From Modicisalibacter luteus DSM 23508 (GTDB lineage Bacteria > Pseudomonadota > Gammaproteobacteria > Pseudomonadales > Halomonadaceae), in assembly GCF_000378505.1 (NCBI RefSeq), contig NZ_KB899995.1, forward strand, positions 62,001-126,000: 64,000 nucleotides of DNA, given 5' to 3'. Numbering within the stretch: the stretch's first letter is position 1; every line of letters starts with the position of its first letter. The notes under the pieces are model-generated. The model searched no databases. It worked only from the letters and a program-made list of their open reading frames with translations, and was not told the origin of the DNA. Below, piece after piece: positions 34,087 through 42,680 of this stretch. A program made the translations under genes and the position numbers.

Positions 34087-35212
34087 ATGCACTCCGGTAG
34101 CGAGCACGGCTCGACCATGGAATCGACGAAGGCTTCCGCAAGGATGTGGGTTCTGCTTTCACTGACTGTGCTGCCTGTACTCGCGGCGTGCAGTGGCCCC
34201 CAATCGGCTCTGCAGCCAGCCGGTGTCGACGCCGAGCTGATCGCCCAATTATTCTGGTGGATGAGTGCGGCCGCCATCCTGATCTGGATGCTGGTGATCG
34301 GCTTCGCCGTTTATGCCACCTACATCAACCTTGGATCCCATGATAGCCGAGCGGCTCGCTGGTTGATCATCGGTGGTGGCGCTATCTTCCCTCCTGTCGT
34401 GCTGGGGGCCTTGCTGGTCTTCGGCCTGCCACTCCTTCCCTCGTTGAGCGCCCCGGCAGAGAACGGGCTGCAAATCGCTGTCTCCGGTGAGCGCTGGTGG
34501 TGGCGGGTGCAGTATCCAACGTCATCGGGCGGCACCGTGGAGCTAGCCAACGAAGTACGCCTACCGGTAGGGGAACGGGTCGGATTCAGTCTTACCAGTC
34601 CCGATGTCATCCACTCATTCTGGATTCCCTCCCTGGGTGGCAAGGTTGACATGATTCCAGGACGCACCACCCGGCTGACACTCGAGCCAACCGAGGTGGG
34701 CGTTTATCGCGGCGCCTGTGCCGAATTTTGCGGGACTTCCCATGCGCTGATGAACTTCCAAGTCGTCGTGATGGAGCCGGAGGCATTCACCGCCTGGCTC
34801 GAGCAGCAAGCGGCCCCTGCCCAACCGCCCCAGAGCACGATCGCCAGGCAGGGGCAGGAGGCGTTTCTGGCAAATGGTTGCAGTGCCTGCCATACCATCC
34901 GCGGCACGCCGGCATCATGCAGCCGATTGCCACGGTCCGCGCTCTGGGCCGAATAATCCTTACTACCCTGAGCTTGCCGGCCAGTACGCCGATTACCTCG
35001 CGCTCCAGCTGTCCCTGTTCAAGTCGGAAAAGCGTGGCGGCACAGCCTATGTGCGAATCATGCACAGCGCGGCCAAAGGCCTGGATGAATCGCAGATGCG
35101 CAGCTTGGCGCTGTATTACGCTTCTCTCGGACAAGAACCGGGAAATACGCCGAGCGCCGTCCCGCCCAACAGCGGACAGCAGCAGAGGGAACAACAGGAG
35201 GGTCACCGGTAA
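34087..35212 (+). pseudogene. Cytochrome c oxidase subunit II (caa3 type) fused by deletion to the tail of another cytochrome c
   Basis: The first 270 codons are a good CoxB: lipoprotein-like signal with LAAC, two membrane helices, ERWWWRVQYP, the CuA motif CAEFCGTSHALMNF, and the start of a C-terminal cytochrome c domain with CSACH. That domain breaks off after RGTPA. The sequence goes straight to a second heme motif, TGCAGC then TGCCAC, shifted by one extra base near 34924, and continues in the next frame as NPYYPELAGQYADYLALQL and MHSAAKGLDESQMRSLALYY, the tail of a c4/c553-type cytochrome. In the CoxB frame the protein stops at 34954-34956. Subunits I and III are absent. A deletion apparently removed the middle of an oxidase operon. 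Confidence 0.8.
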
Positions 35213-35483
35213 GCGAAGCCACCTTTCCTTGCCATGTCCATGAGCAAGGCGGGCAGCCACCCAGGCTATTGGGCGCCTACGACGCTCAACGTCCTGTTTG
35301 CGACACTCAAGGCCTTGCAATAAAGCATAACCCCGTCAGTACTCACTATATTCGTGTCAATATGCGACATTGAGTAGAGCCTACCTAAGCCTTACGAGAC
35401 TTGAGGATTCACAGGCAAACAACAACAGGACACAAGCGGCACCTGTCAAAAGACAAAAGCAACAAGTGGTGGAGATCACGACA

Positions 35484-36626
35484 ATGACATCAGATCAGGC
35501 AACAGGCTCGGCAGCGTCGGCCAGCCGTTCAGGGGCGCCTCAGACCCTGGGTTTTCTATTATTGGATAACTTTACGCTGATTTCTCTCGCCTCGGCGATA
35601 GAGCCGTTGCGTATGGCCAACCAGTTGGCAGGTCGTGAGCTGTATCGCTGGTATACCCTGACCCAGGATGGCTCGCCGGTACGTGCCAGCGATGGTCTTC
35701 AGGTAACGCCGGATGCCTCCATCACTATCCCGCTATCGCTGGACTGGGTTGTCGTTTGCGGGGGGGTAGGCCCGCGGAATAGCGTCAGTCGTGAGCACAT
35801 TCACTGGCTCCAGTCACAGTCACGTCAGTTGCGTCGGTTGGGTGCGGTATGCACGGGAAGCTGGGCCTTGGCCAAGGCAGGGCTCCTCGACCATTACGAG
35901 ACCAGTATCCATTGGGAGTGTCTGGCATCCATGCAGGAAGCCTTTCCCAAGGTTGCTCTGTCCACGCGGCTGTTTTCCATCGATCGCGACCGATTCACGG
36001 CGTCTGGAGGAACGGCACCTCTGGACATGATGTTGAACCTGATCAGCCGCGACCATGGTCGTGAGCTCGCGGCGGGCATCTCCGAAATGTTCATCTACGA
36101 GCGTGTCCGCAATGAGCAGGATCAACAGCGAGTGCCGCTCAAGCACGTGCTGGGGACGACCCAGCCCAAGTTGTTGGAAATCGTCGCGTTGATGGAGTCC
36201 AACCTCGAAGAGCCGATCGAACTCGATGAATTGGCCAGGTACGTCAACGTCTCGCGGCGCCAATTGGAGCGCCTGTTCCAGAAGTACCTGCATTGCTCAC
36301 CGTCGCGCTATTACCTCAAGTTGCGCCTGGTGCGGGCGCGCCAGTTGCTGAAGCAGACCTCCCTATCGATCATCGAAGTCGCCTCGGTGTGCGGCTTCGT
36401 CTCGACGCCCCATTTCTCGAAGTGCTATCGCGAGTATTTCGGCGTACCGCCACGGGATGAGCGCTCCGGTGTCCAAGGCCGACAAGGGCGTGATGGGAGC
36501 TCTCCGTATACGACCAAATCATGGGCGACCGAGCCTCCTGCTAATGAACCTGTCTCCAGTGCCTTGCTGGCGCTTTCCCATGCGCAGGGTGAGCCTACCT
36601 TTGCCAGCGTACCGCTGTTGAATTGA
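35484..36626 (+). CDS. gbdR: GbdR-like activator of glycine betaine catabolism (GATase1-AraC)
   Basis: 380 residues. The N-terminal DJ-1/PfpI-like ligand domain (about 20-190; TLGFLLLDNFTLISLASAIEP, CGGVGPRN, CTGSWALAKAGLLD) is followed by an AraC-type double helix-turn-helix (about 225-325; LDELARYVNVSRRQLERLF, EVASVCGFVSTPHFSKCYRE). In Pseudomonas, GbdR binds betaine or dimethylglycine and activates gbcA, gbcB, dgc and sox genes. Here it stands directly before the dgc operon and 28 kb of its expected regulon, which supports the name. ATG 35484 has GGAG at 35471-35474; an upstream in-frame ATG adds unrelated residues. Confidence 0.87.
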   Translation: MTSDQATGSAASASRSGAPQTLGFLLLDNFTLISLASAIEPLRMANQLAGRELYRWYTLTQDGSPVRASDGLQVTPDASITIPLSLDWVVVCGGVGPRNSVSREHIHWLQSQSRQLRRLGAVCTGSWALAKAGLLDHYETSIHWECLASMQEAFPKVALSTRLFSIDRDRFTASGGTAPLDMMLNLISRDHGRELAAGISEMFIYERVRNEQDQQRVPLKHVLGTTQPKLLEIVALMESNLEEPIELDELARYVNVSRRQLERLFQKYLHCSPSRYYLKLRLVRARQLLKQTSLSIIEVASVCGFVSTPHFSKCYREYFGVPPRDERSGVQGRQGRDGSSPYTTKSWATEPPANEPVSSALLALSHAQGEPTFASVPLLN

Positions 36627-36869
36627 CGCTCGCCAAGGCGGTTTCCCGCTAGCCTGCATTTTTGTTACGCGAGCTGCCCGAGCCTAGGGGCAGCTCCGTT
36701 TTCTCGCCGCGCCGCTTCCTGTCGTCATGCAGGACTCCGCAGTGTTCTCCAGGGACGTCGTGTTCGCGAAACAATGACGTTTTTGGAATTTTCGTCGTCG
36801 CTTCCAAGAGTCGGCCAATGTCTAGGCAGGGCTATGCTCCCCGCATAAGTCACCGCTTGGAGCGTAGCC

Positions 36870-37847
36870 ATGACCCCTGCCGAACTGCACGACGATGCCA
36901 TCGTCATCGATGGACTGATCATCGCCAAATGGAACCGTGAGCTACTTGAGGACATGCGCCGGGGCGGCCTGACCGCGGCCAATTGCACCGTGTCGGTGTG
37001 GGAAGGCTTCCAGGCCACGGTCGACAATATCGTTGCCTCCAACAAGCTGATGGCCGAGTGCAGCGACCTGGTACGCCCGGTGCGTACCACGGCGGATATC
37101 ACCCGGGCCAAGGAGGAAGGCAAGACCGGCATCATCTACGGCTTTCAGAATGCCCATGCCTTCGAAGATCAGATCGGCTACGTCGAGGTTTTCAAGCAGC
37201 TCGGCGTCGGCATCGTGCAGATGTGCTACAACACCCAGAACCTCGTCGGTACCGGCTGCTACGAACGTGACGGCGGTCTGTCCGGTTTCGGGCGTGAAAT
37301 CGTCGCTGAGATGAATCGCGTCGGCATCATGTGCGACCTCTCCCATGTCGGTGCCAAGACGTCCGAAGAGGTCATCCTCGAATCGAAAAAGCCAGTCTGC
37401 TACTCGCATTGCCTGCCCTCCGGGCTCAAGGAACACCCGCGTAACAAGTCCGACGAAGAACTCAAGTTCATTGCCGATCACGGCGGCTTCGTGGGTGTGA
37501 CCATGTTCGCGCCATTTCTCAAGAAAGGCATCGACTCGACTGTCGACGATTACTGCGAAGCGATCGAGTACGTGATGAACATCGTCGGTGAAGATGCCAT
37601 CGGCATCGGCACCGATTTCACCCAAGGCCATGGCCAGGACTTCTTCGAGTGGCTGACCCACGACAAGGGATACGCCCGCCGTCTGACTAACTTCGGCAAG
37701 ATCGTCAACCCGCTGGGTATCCGCACCATCGGCGAGTTCCCCAACCTGACCGAGGCGCTGCTGAAGCGCGGCCTCTCCGAGACCCAGGTTCGCAAGATCA
37801 TGGGCGAGAACTGGGTACGCATTTTAAAAGAGGTATGGGGCGCCTGA
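36870..37847 (+). CDS. Renal-dipeptidase (M19)-like protein of the betaine cluster
   Basis: 325 residues, M19 fold. CDLSHVG and CYSHCLP carry the two histidines of the second metal site, and GIGTDFTQGHG the conserved Asp. However, the usual HxD of the first site (DGHND) reads DGLII (16-18), and the bridging Glu position reads Gln 93 (YGFQNAH). It is therefore unlikely to be an ordinary two-zinc dipeptidase. It is the first gene of the dgc operon, as its counterpart is in Pseudomonas aeruginosa (PA5396), and should be GbdR-controlled. GGAG at 36859-36862 supports ATG 36870. True substrate unknown. Confidence 0.83.
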   Translation: MTPAELHDDAIVIDGLIIAKWNRELLEDMRRGGLTAANCTVSVWEGFQATVDNIVASNKLMAECSDLVRPVRTTADITRAKEEGKTGIIYGFQNAHAFEDQIGYVEVFKQLGVGIVQMCYNTQNLVGTGCYERDGGLSGFGREIVAEMNRVGIMCDLSHVGAKTSEEVILESKKPVCYSHCLPSGLKEHPRNKSDEELKFIADHGGFVGVTMFAPFLKKGIDSTVDDYCEAIEYVMNIVGEDAIGIGTDFTQGHGQDFFEWLTHDKGYARRLTNFGKIVNPLGIRTIGEFPNLTEALLKRGLSETQVRKIMGENWVRILKEVWGA

Positions 37848-37892
37848 GCCGAATCGCTTTTACAAGAACAACCGTTTCAGAGGTAAAACACC

Positions 37893-38426
37893 GTGACCAA
37901 GATGGCCCCCGAACTGCCTATTGAAGTGGACTCGGACACCGGCGTGTGGACCACCGACGCACTGCCGATGCTCTACGTGCCGCGTCACTTCTTCATCAAC
38001 AATCACATCGCCGTGGAAGAGGCGCTGGGTGCCGAAAAGTACGCCGAGATCCTTTATCACGCCGGCTACAAGAGTGCCTGGCACTGGTGCGAGAAGGAGG
38101 CTGAGCTGCACGGTCTGACCGGCGTGGCGGTGTTCGAACACTACATGACGCGCCTGTCGCAGCGAGGCTGGGGCCGGTTCATTACCGAGCAGATCGACCT
38201 GGAGGCAGGGACGGCGCGGGTGCGCCTGGAGCATAGTGCCTTCGTCTATCAGCTTGGCAAGGTCGATAGAAAGGTCGAATACATGTTCACCGGCTGGTTC
38301 GCGGGCGCCATGGATCAGATCCTCAGCGCCCGGGGAAGCGAGTTGCGTACCGTCGCCGAGCAGGTGCAGAGCGCCGCCGAGGAGGGCCACGATCACGGCC
38401 TGTTTGTTGTCACGCCTGCGAACTGA
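37893..38426 (+). CDS. DUF5943/V4R-like protein of the dimethylglycine operon
   Basis: 177 residues, no signal or membrane helix. Characteristic stretches: LPMLYVPRHFFINNHIAVEE, YKSAWHWCEKEAELHGL and SAFVYQLG. Counterparts sit between the dipeptidase-like gene and dgcA in Pseudomonas (PA5397). The fold resembles small-molecule-binding V4R domains. Role unknown; position suggests a part in dimethylglycine oxidation. GTG 37893 follows GAGG at 37880-37883; ATG 37902 is an alternative. Confidence 0.78.
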   Translation: MTKMAPELPIEVDSDTGVWTTDALPMLYVPRHFFINNHIAVEEALGAEKYAEILYHAGYKSAWHWCEKEAELHGLTGVAVFEHYMTRLSQRGWGRFITEQIDLEAGTARVRLEHSAFVYQLGKVDRKVEYMFTGWFAGAMDQILSARGSELRTVAEQVQSAAEEGHDHGLFVVTPAN

Positions 38427-38437
38427 GGATTGTCGAG

Positions 38438-40510
38438 ATGGCATTTGAGGCACTGTTTCAGCCGATCCAGATCGGCAACCAGACCATCCGCAACCGCGTG
38501 GTCAGTACCGCCCACGCAGAGGTCTACGCTACCGACGGCGGTATGACGACCGACCGCTACGTCAAGTATTACGAGGAAAAGGCCAAGGGCGGCTGTGGCC
38601 TGTGCATCTGTGGCGGCTCGTCGATCGTGTCCATCGACAGTCCGCAGGCCTGGTGGAGCTCGGTTAACCTGTCCACGGATCGCATCATTCCGCATTTCCA
38701 GAACCTTGCCGATGCGGTGCACAAGCACGGCGGCAAGATCATGATTCAGATCACCCACATGGGCCGCCGCTCACGCTGGGATGGCTTCCATTGGTCGACC
38801 CTGTTGTCGCCGTCGGGCATTCGTGAACCGGTGCATCGCTCGACCTGCAAGACCATCGAGGAAGAGGATATCTGGCGCATCATTGGCGACTTCGCCCAGG
38901 CAGCGCGGCGCGCCAAGGAAGGTGGCCTGGATGGCGTCGAGCTGTCTGCCGTGCACCAGCACCTGATTGACCAGTTCTGGAGCCCACGCGTCAACAAGCG
39001 CTCCGATGAATGGGGCGGCAACTTTGAAAACCGCATGCGTTTCGGCATGGAGGTGCTCAAGGCGGTGCGCGCCGAGGTCGGTGACGATTTCGTGGTCGGC
39101 ATGCGTATCACAGGCGATGAATTCCACCCCGACGGCCTGACCCATGACGACATGAAGCAGATCGCTGCTTACTACGACGCGACAGGCATGGTCGATTTCT
39201 TCGGCGTGGTCGGCTCGGGCTGCGATACCCACAATACGCTGGCCAACGTGATTCCCAACATGTCCTATCCGCCGGAGCCCTTCCTGCATCTGGCGGCAGG
39301 AATAAAGGAAGTGGTCAGCGTGCCGGTGATCCATGCCCAGAACATCAAGGACCCCAACCAGGCGCAGCGCATCCTCGAGGGGGGCTACGTCGACCTGGTG
39401 GGCATGACCCGTGCCCATATCGCCGATCCGCACTTCATCGCCAAGATCAAGATGGGGCAGGTCGATCAGATCAAGCAGTGCGTGGGCGCCAATTACTGCA
39501 TCGACCGCCAGTATCAGGGGCTCGACGTACTGTGCATTCAGAACGCCGCGACCTCGCGCGAGTACATGGGCGTTCCGCACATCATCGAGAAGAGTGAGGG
39601 CCCCAAGCGCAAGGTGGTGGTGGTCGGCGGCGGCCCCGGCGGCATGGAGGCGGCCCGCGTCAGCGCCGAGCGCGGCCACGACGTCACCCTGTTCGAAGCG
39701 GCTGAGCAACTCGGCGGCCAGATCGCCCTGGCGGCGAAGGCGCCGCAGCGCGACCAGATTGCTGGCATTACCCGCTGGTATCAGCTGGAGCTGGCGCGTC
39801 TCGGCGTTGATCAACGCCTGGGCACTCGTGCCGACGAGGCCACGATCGCCGACCTGCGTCCGGATATTGTGATACTGGCAACCGGCGGGCAGCCGTTCCT
39901 GTCGCAGGTGCCCGAGTGGGGGTACGCCGAGTCGCGTGACGAGAGCCTGGTGGTCAGCACCTGGGACATTCTCAGTGGCGCGGTGGCGCCGGGCAAGAAT
40001 GTGCTGATTTACGACACCATCTGCGAGTTCGCCGGCGTATCGGCGGCCGATTACCTGGCGGACAAGGGTGCCAAGGTCGAGATCGTGACCGACGATATCA
40101 AGCCCGGCGCCGCAGTCGGGGGCACCACGTTCCCGACCTATTACCGCAGCCTCTACGAGAAGGAGGTGATCATGACCTCCGACCTGGCGCTTCATAAGGT
40201 ATATCGCGAGGGCGACTCGCTGGTGGCGGTATTGGAGAACGAATACACCGGCGCCCAGGAAGAGCGCGTTGTCGACCAGATCGTCGTCGAGAATGGCGTG
40301 CGCCCCGACGAGTCGCTGTATTACGCCCTCAAGGGACAGTCCCGCAACAAGGGGCAGACCGACATCGAGGCGCTGTACGCGATCCAGCCGCAGCCATGCC
40401 TGTCCGAGAGTGGCGAAGGTTACCTGCTGTTCCGGTTGGGCGACTGCACGGCGCCGCGCAATACGCACGCCGCAATCTATGACGCGCTTCGGTTATGCAA
40501 AGACTTCTGA
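38438..40510 (+). CDS. dgcA: Dimethylglycine demethylase subunit DgcA
   Basis: 690-residue flavoenzyme of the trimethylamine-dehydrogenase class; with DgcB it demethylates dimethylglycine to sarcosine. N-terminal FMN TIM barrel (about 1-340; HMGRRSRWDGF, HQHLIDQFWSPRVN, GMTRAHIADPH), then cluster cysteines 348, 354 and 366 with Ala 351 where the fourth cysteine of trimethylamine dehydrogenase lies, then a two-dinucleotide-fold C-terminus (VVVVGGGPGGMEAARVSAER; ILATGGQPFL). GAGGA before ATG 38438. Third gene of the operon. Confidence 0.92.
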   Translation: MAFEALFQPIQIGNQTIRNRVVSTAHAEVYATDGGMTTDRYVKYYEEKAKGGCGLCICGGSSIVSIDSPQAWWSSVNLSTDRIIPHFQNLADAVHKHGGKIMIQITHMGRRSRWDGFHWSTLLSPSGIREPVHRSTCKTIEEEDIWRIIGDFAQAARRAKEGGLDGVELSAVHQHLIDQFWSPRVNKRSDEWGGNFENRMRFGMEVLKAVRAEVGDDFVVGMRITGDEFHPDGLTHDDMKQIAAYYDATGMVDFFGVVGSGCDTHNTLANVIPNMSYPPEPFLHLAAGIKEVVSVPVIHAQNIKDPNQAQRILEGGYVDLVGMTRAHIADPHFIAKIKMGQVDQIKQCVGANYCIDRQYQGLDVLCIQNAATSREYMGVPHIIEKSEGPKRKVVVVGGGPGGMEAARVSAERGHDVTLFEAAEQLGGQIALAAKAPQRDQIAGITRWYQLELARLGVDQRLGTRADEATIADLRPDIVILATGGQPFLSQVPEWGYAESRDESLVVSTWDILSGAVAPGKNVLIYDTICEFAGVSAADYLADKGAKVEIVTDDIKPGAAVGGTTFPTYYRSLYEKEVIMTSDLALHKVYREGDSLVAVLENEYTGAQEERVVDQIVVENGVRPDESLYYALKGQSRNKGQTDIEALYAIQPQPCLSESGEGYLLFRLGDCTAPRNTHAAIYDALRLCKDF

Positions 40511-40533
40511 CTGAGCGATAGCTGCAACGATGA

Positions 40534-40643
40534 GGGGCGCCGGGGGCAGGCCGCAGCGAGGGTCATTTGCCAAGGATGGCAAATGTAGCGCCCAGAGATG
40601 GGTTCATAGCGCCCTCGCAGAGGCCTGCCGCCGGGACAGCCCC
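40534..40643 (+). other. Structured intergenic element (three-way junction) between dgcA and dgcB
   Basis: Nested complementary arms: GGGGC 40534-40538 with GCCCC 40639-40643; GCAGGCC 40546-40552 with GGCCTGC 40622-40628; GCGAGGG 40556-40562 with CCCTCGC 40612-40618. Inside lie two hairpins: CATTTGCCA-AGGA-TGGCAAATG (40564-40585) and CCCA-GAGA-TGGG (40591-40602). Together they make a three-way junction of about 110 nt in the dgc transcript. The AGGA loop on a perfect 9-bp stem is an ideal CsrA/RsmA site. A BIME/REP-type repeat is the main alternative. Confidence 0.7.
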
Positions 40644-40685
40644 GATGCCAAAGCCAACGGTTGCTCCTGAGACGAGGTGAGCATC

Positions 40686-42680
40686 ATGCTCGACACCCTC
40701 CTGCCGATACTTTTCTTTTCTGCCCTGGCATTGGCGGCGATCGGTGCCGTACGCCGCGTTCGCTTGTGGCGTCAGGGGCGGCCCTCGCCGGTCCCGCTCA
40801 TCCGGGGCCTGGCCGCGATGCCACGGCGCTACCTGGTCGATCTGCACCATGTCGTCGCACGCGACAAGGCGATGTCCAACACCCACGTCGCCACGGCCGG
40901 TGGCTTCGTGCTGGCGGCCTTGCTGGCTATCGCCGTGCATGGCCTGGGGCTGGACAGTACGATACTGGCCTGGGCATTACTTGCCGCCACGACCTGCATG
41001 TTCGTCGGTAGCCTGTTCGTCGCCAAGCGGCGCCGCAATCCGCCGCCACGCTTGTCCAGGGGCCCATGGATGCGGTTGCCCAAGAGCCTGATCGCTTTTT
41101 CGCTGGGCGTGTTCCTGGTCACACTGCCGACGGCCGGCGTGCTGCCGGAAGACTTCGGAAATTGGTTTCTGGCCTTGGTACTGGCCGGCGTGGTGGCCTG
41201 GGGGCTGGGCGAGCTGTTCTTCGGCATGACCTGGGGCGGGCCGATGAAGCATGCCTTCGCCGGCGCCCTGCACCTGGCCTTTCATCGCCGCCCCGAACGT
41301 TTTTCGGACAAACATGGTGGCGAAGGGCGTTCCACGGGGCTCAAGGCGCTGCGTCTGGAAGATCCCGCGACGAAGTTAGGCGTCGAGAAACCGGCCGATT
41401 TCACCTGGAATCAGTTGCTTGGCTTCGATGCCTGCGTACAGTGCGGACGCTGCGAGGCGGCGTGTCCGGCCTTCGCTGCCGGGCAGCCCCTCAACCCCAA
41501 GAAGCTGATCCAGGACATGGTCGTCGGCATGGCTGGCGGCAGCGATGCCCGCTATGCGGGCTCTCCCTATCCGGGCAAGCCGGTAGGTGAGCACGCCGGC
41601 GAACCGCACGGGCCGATCGTGGCGCGACAGGGTACGGCGCTGGTCGATGCCGAGACGCTGTGGTCATGCACGACTTGCCGTGCCTGTGTCGAAGAGTGTC
41701 CGATGATGATCGAGCACGTCGACGCCATCGTGGACATGCGCCGGTTCCTGACGCTCGAGCACGGCAATACCCCCAACAAGGGCGCCGAGGTGCTCGATAA
41801 CCTGATTGCTACCGATAACCCCGGCGGCTTCGATCCCGGCTCGCGCATGCACTGGGCAGCGGATCTCGACCTGCCGCTGATGGCCGACAAGCACGAAGCC
41901 GAGGTGCTCTTATGGTTGGGCGACGGTGTCTTCGACATGCGCAACCAGAGAACGCTGCGTGCGCTGGTGTCGGTACTGCATGCCGCCAAGGTCGACTTCG
42001 CCGTGCTGGGCAACGAGGAGCGCGACAGCGGTGACGTGGCGCGCCGCCTGGGCGACGAGGCGACTTTCCAGTCCTTGGCCAGGCGCAACATCGCCACCCT
42101 GGAGCAGTATCGCTTCGAACGCATCGTTACCTGCGATCCGCACAGCTTCCATGTACTCAAGAACGAGTACGGAGAATTGGGCGGTCATTATGAAGTGTTC
42201 CATCACAGTACCTATTTCAACCACCTGTTAGTGAACGGAAAACTGTCCCTGAGGGCATGGAAGGGCGGTACCGTGACCTATCATGATCCGTGTTATCTGG
42301 GGCGCTACAACGGCGAGTACGAAGCGCCGCGCGATGTTCTCAAGGCGCTCGGGATCGAGGTCGAGGAAATGGCTCGCTCGGGCTACCGCTCACGCTGCTG
42401 CGGCGGCGGCGGCGGGGCGCCCATTACCGATATTCCCGGCAAGCAGCGTATTCCCGATATGCGCATGAATGACGTGCGCGAGACCGGCGCCGAGCTGGTC
42501 GCCGTGGGCTGCCCGCAATGCACCGCCATGCTCGAAGGCGTGGTCGAACCCAGGGCCGAGATCAAGGACATTGCCGAACTGGTCGCCGATGCGTTGATCG
42601 TCGATGCCACGGCGGAAAGCGCATCACGGGATGAGGCGGCTGAAAAGACACGCCGCGCCGCGGAAGAGGTGACGCTATGA
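40686..42680 (+). CDS. dgcB: Dimethylglycine demethylase iron-sulfur subunit DgcB
   Basis: 664 residues. Several N-terminal membrane helices (LLPILFFSALALAAIG; FVLAALLAIAVHGLG; LIAFSLGVFLVTLPT; FLALVLAGVVAWGLG), then two 4Fe-4S motifs, CVQCGRCEAACP and CTTCRACVEECP, and two CCG-type domains ending CCGGGGGAP. This heterodisulfide-reductase-like layout is that of DgcB, which takes electrons from DgcA to the membrane or to ETF. ATG 40686 is chosen because GAGG at 40674-40677 is correctly spaced; GTG 40677 is not. Its stop overlaps the etfA start by four bases. Confidence 0.92.
   Translation: MLDTLLPILFFSALALAAIGAVRRVRLWRQGRPSPVPLIRGLAAMPRRYLVDLHHVVARDKAMSNTHVATAGGFVLAALLAIAVHGLGLDSTILAWALLAATTCMFVGSLFVAKRRRNPPPRLSRGPWMRLPKSLIAFSLGVFLVTLPTAGVLPEDFGNWFLALVLAGVVAWGLGELFFGMTWGGPMKHAFAGALHLAFHRRPERFSDKHGGEGRSTGLKALRLEDPATKLGVEKPADFTWNQLLGFDACVQCGRCEAACPAFAAGQPLNPKKLIQDMVVGMAGGSDARYAGSPYPGKPVGEHAGEPHGPIVARQGTALVDAETLWSCTTCRACVEECPMMIEHVDAIVDMRRFLTLEHGNTPNKGAEVLDNLIATDNPGGFDPGSRMHWAADLDLPLMADKHEAEVLLWLGDGVFDMRNQRTLRALVSVLHAAKVDFAVLGNEERDSGDVARRLGDEATFQSLARRNIATLEQYRFERIVTCDPHSFHVLKNEYGELGGHYEVFHHSTYFNHLLVNGKLSLRAWKGGTVTYHDPCYLGRYNGEYEAPRDVLKALGIEVEEMARSGYRSRCCGGGGGAPITDIPGKQRIPDMRMNDVRETGAELVAVGCPQCTAMLEGVVEPRAEIKDIAELVADALIVDATAESASRDEAAEKTRRAAEEVTL

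Noticed and set aside
35230-35322. Short frame MSMSKAGSHPGYWAPTTL after the cytochrome relic
   Set aside because: Probably further debris of the lost oxidase region, but no family could be recognised.
38771-40468. 565-codon minus-strand open frame opposite dgcA
   Set aside because: Mirror frame of a high-GC gene; the translation is Arg/His/Gln-rich with no known motif, whereas dgcA on the other strand is complete.
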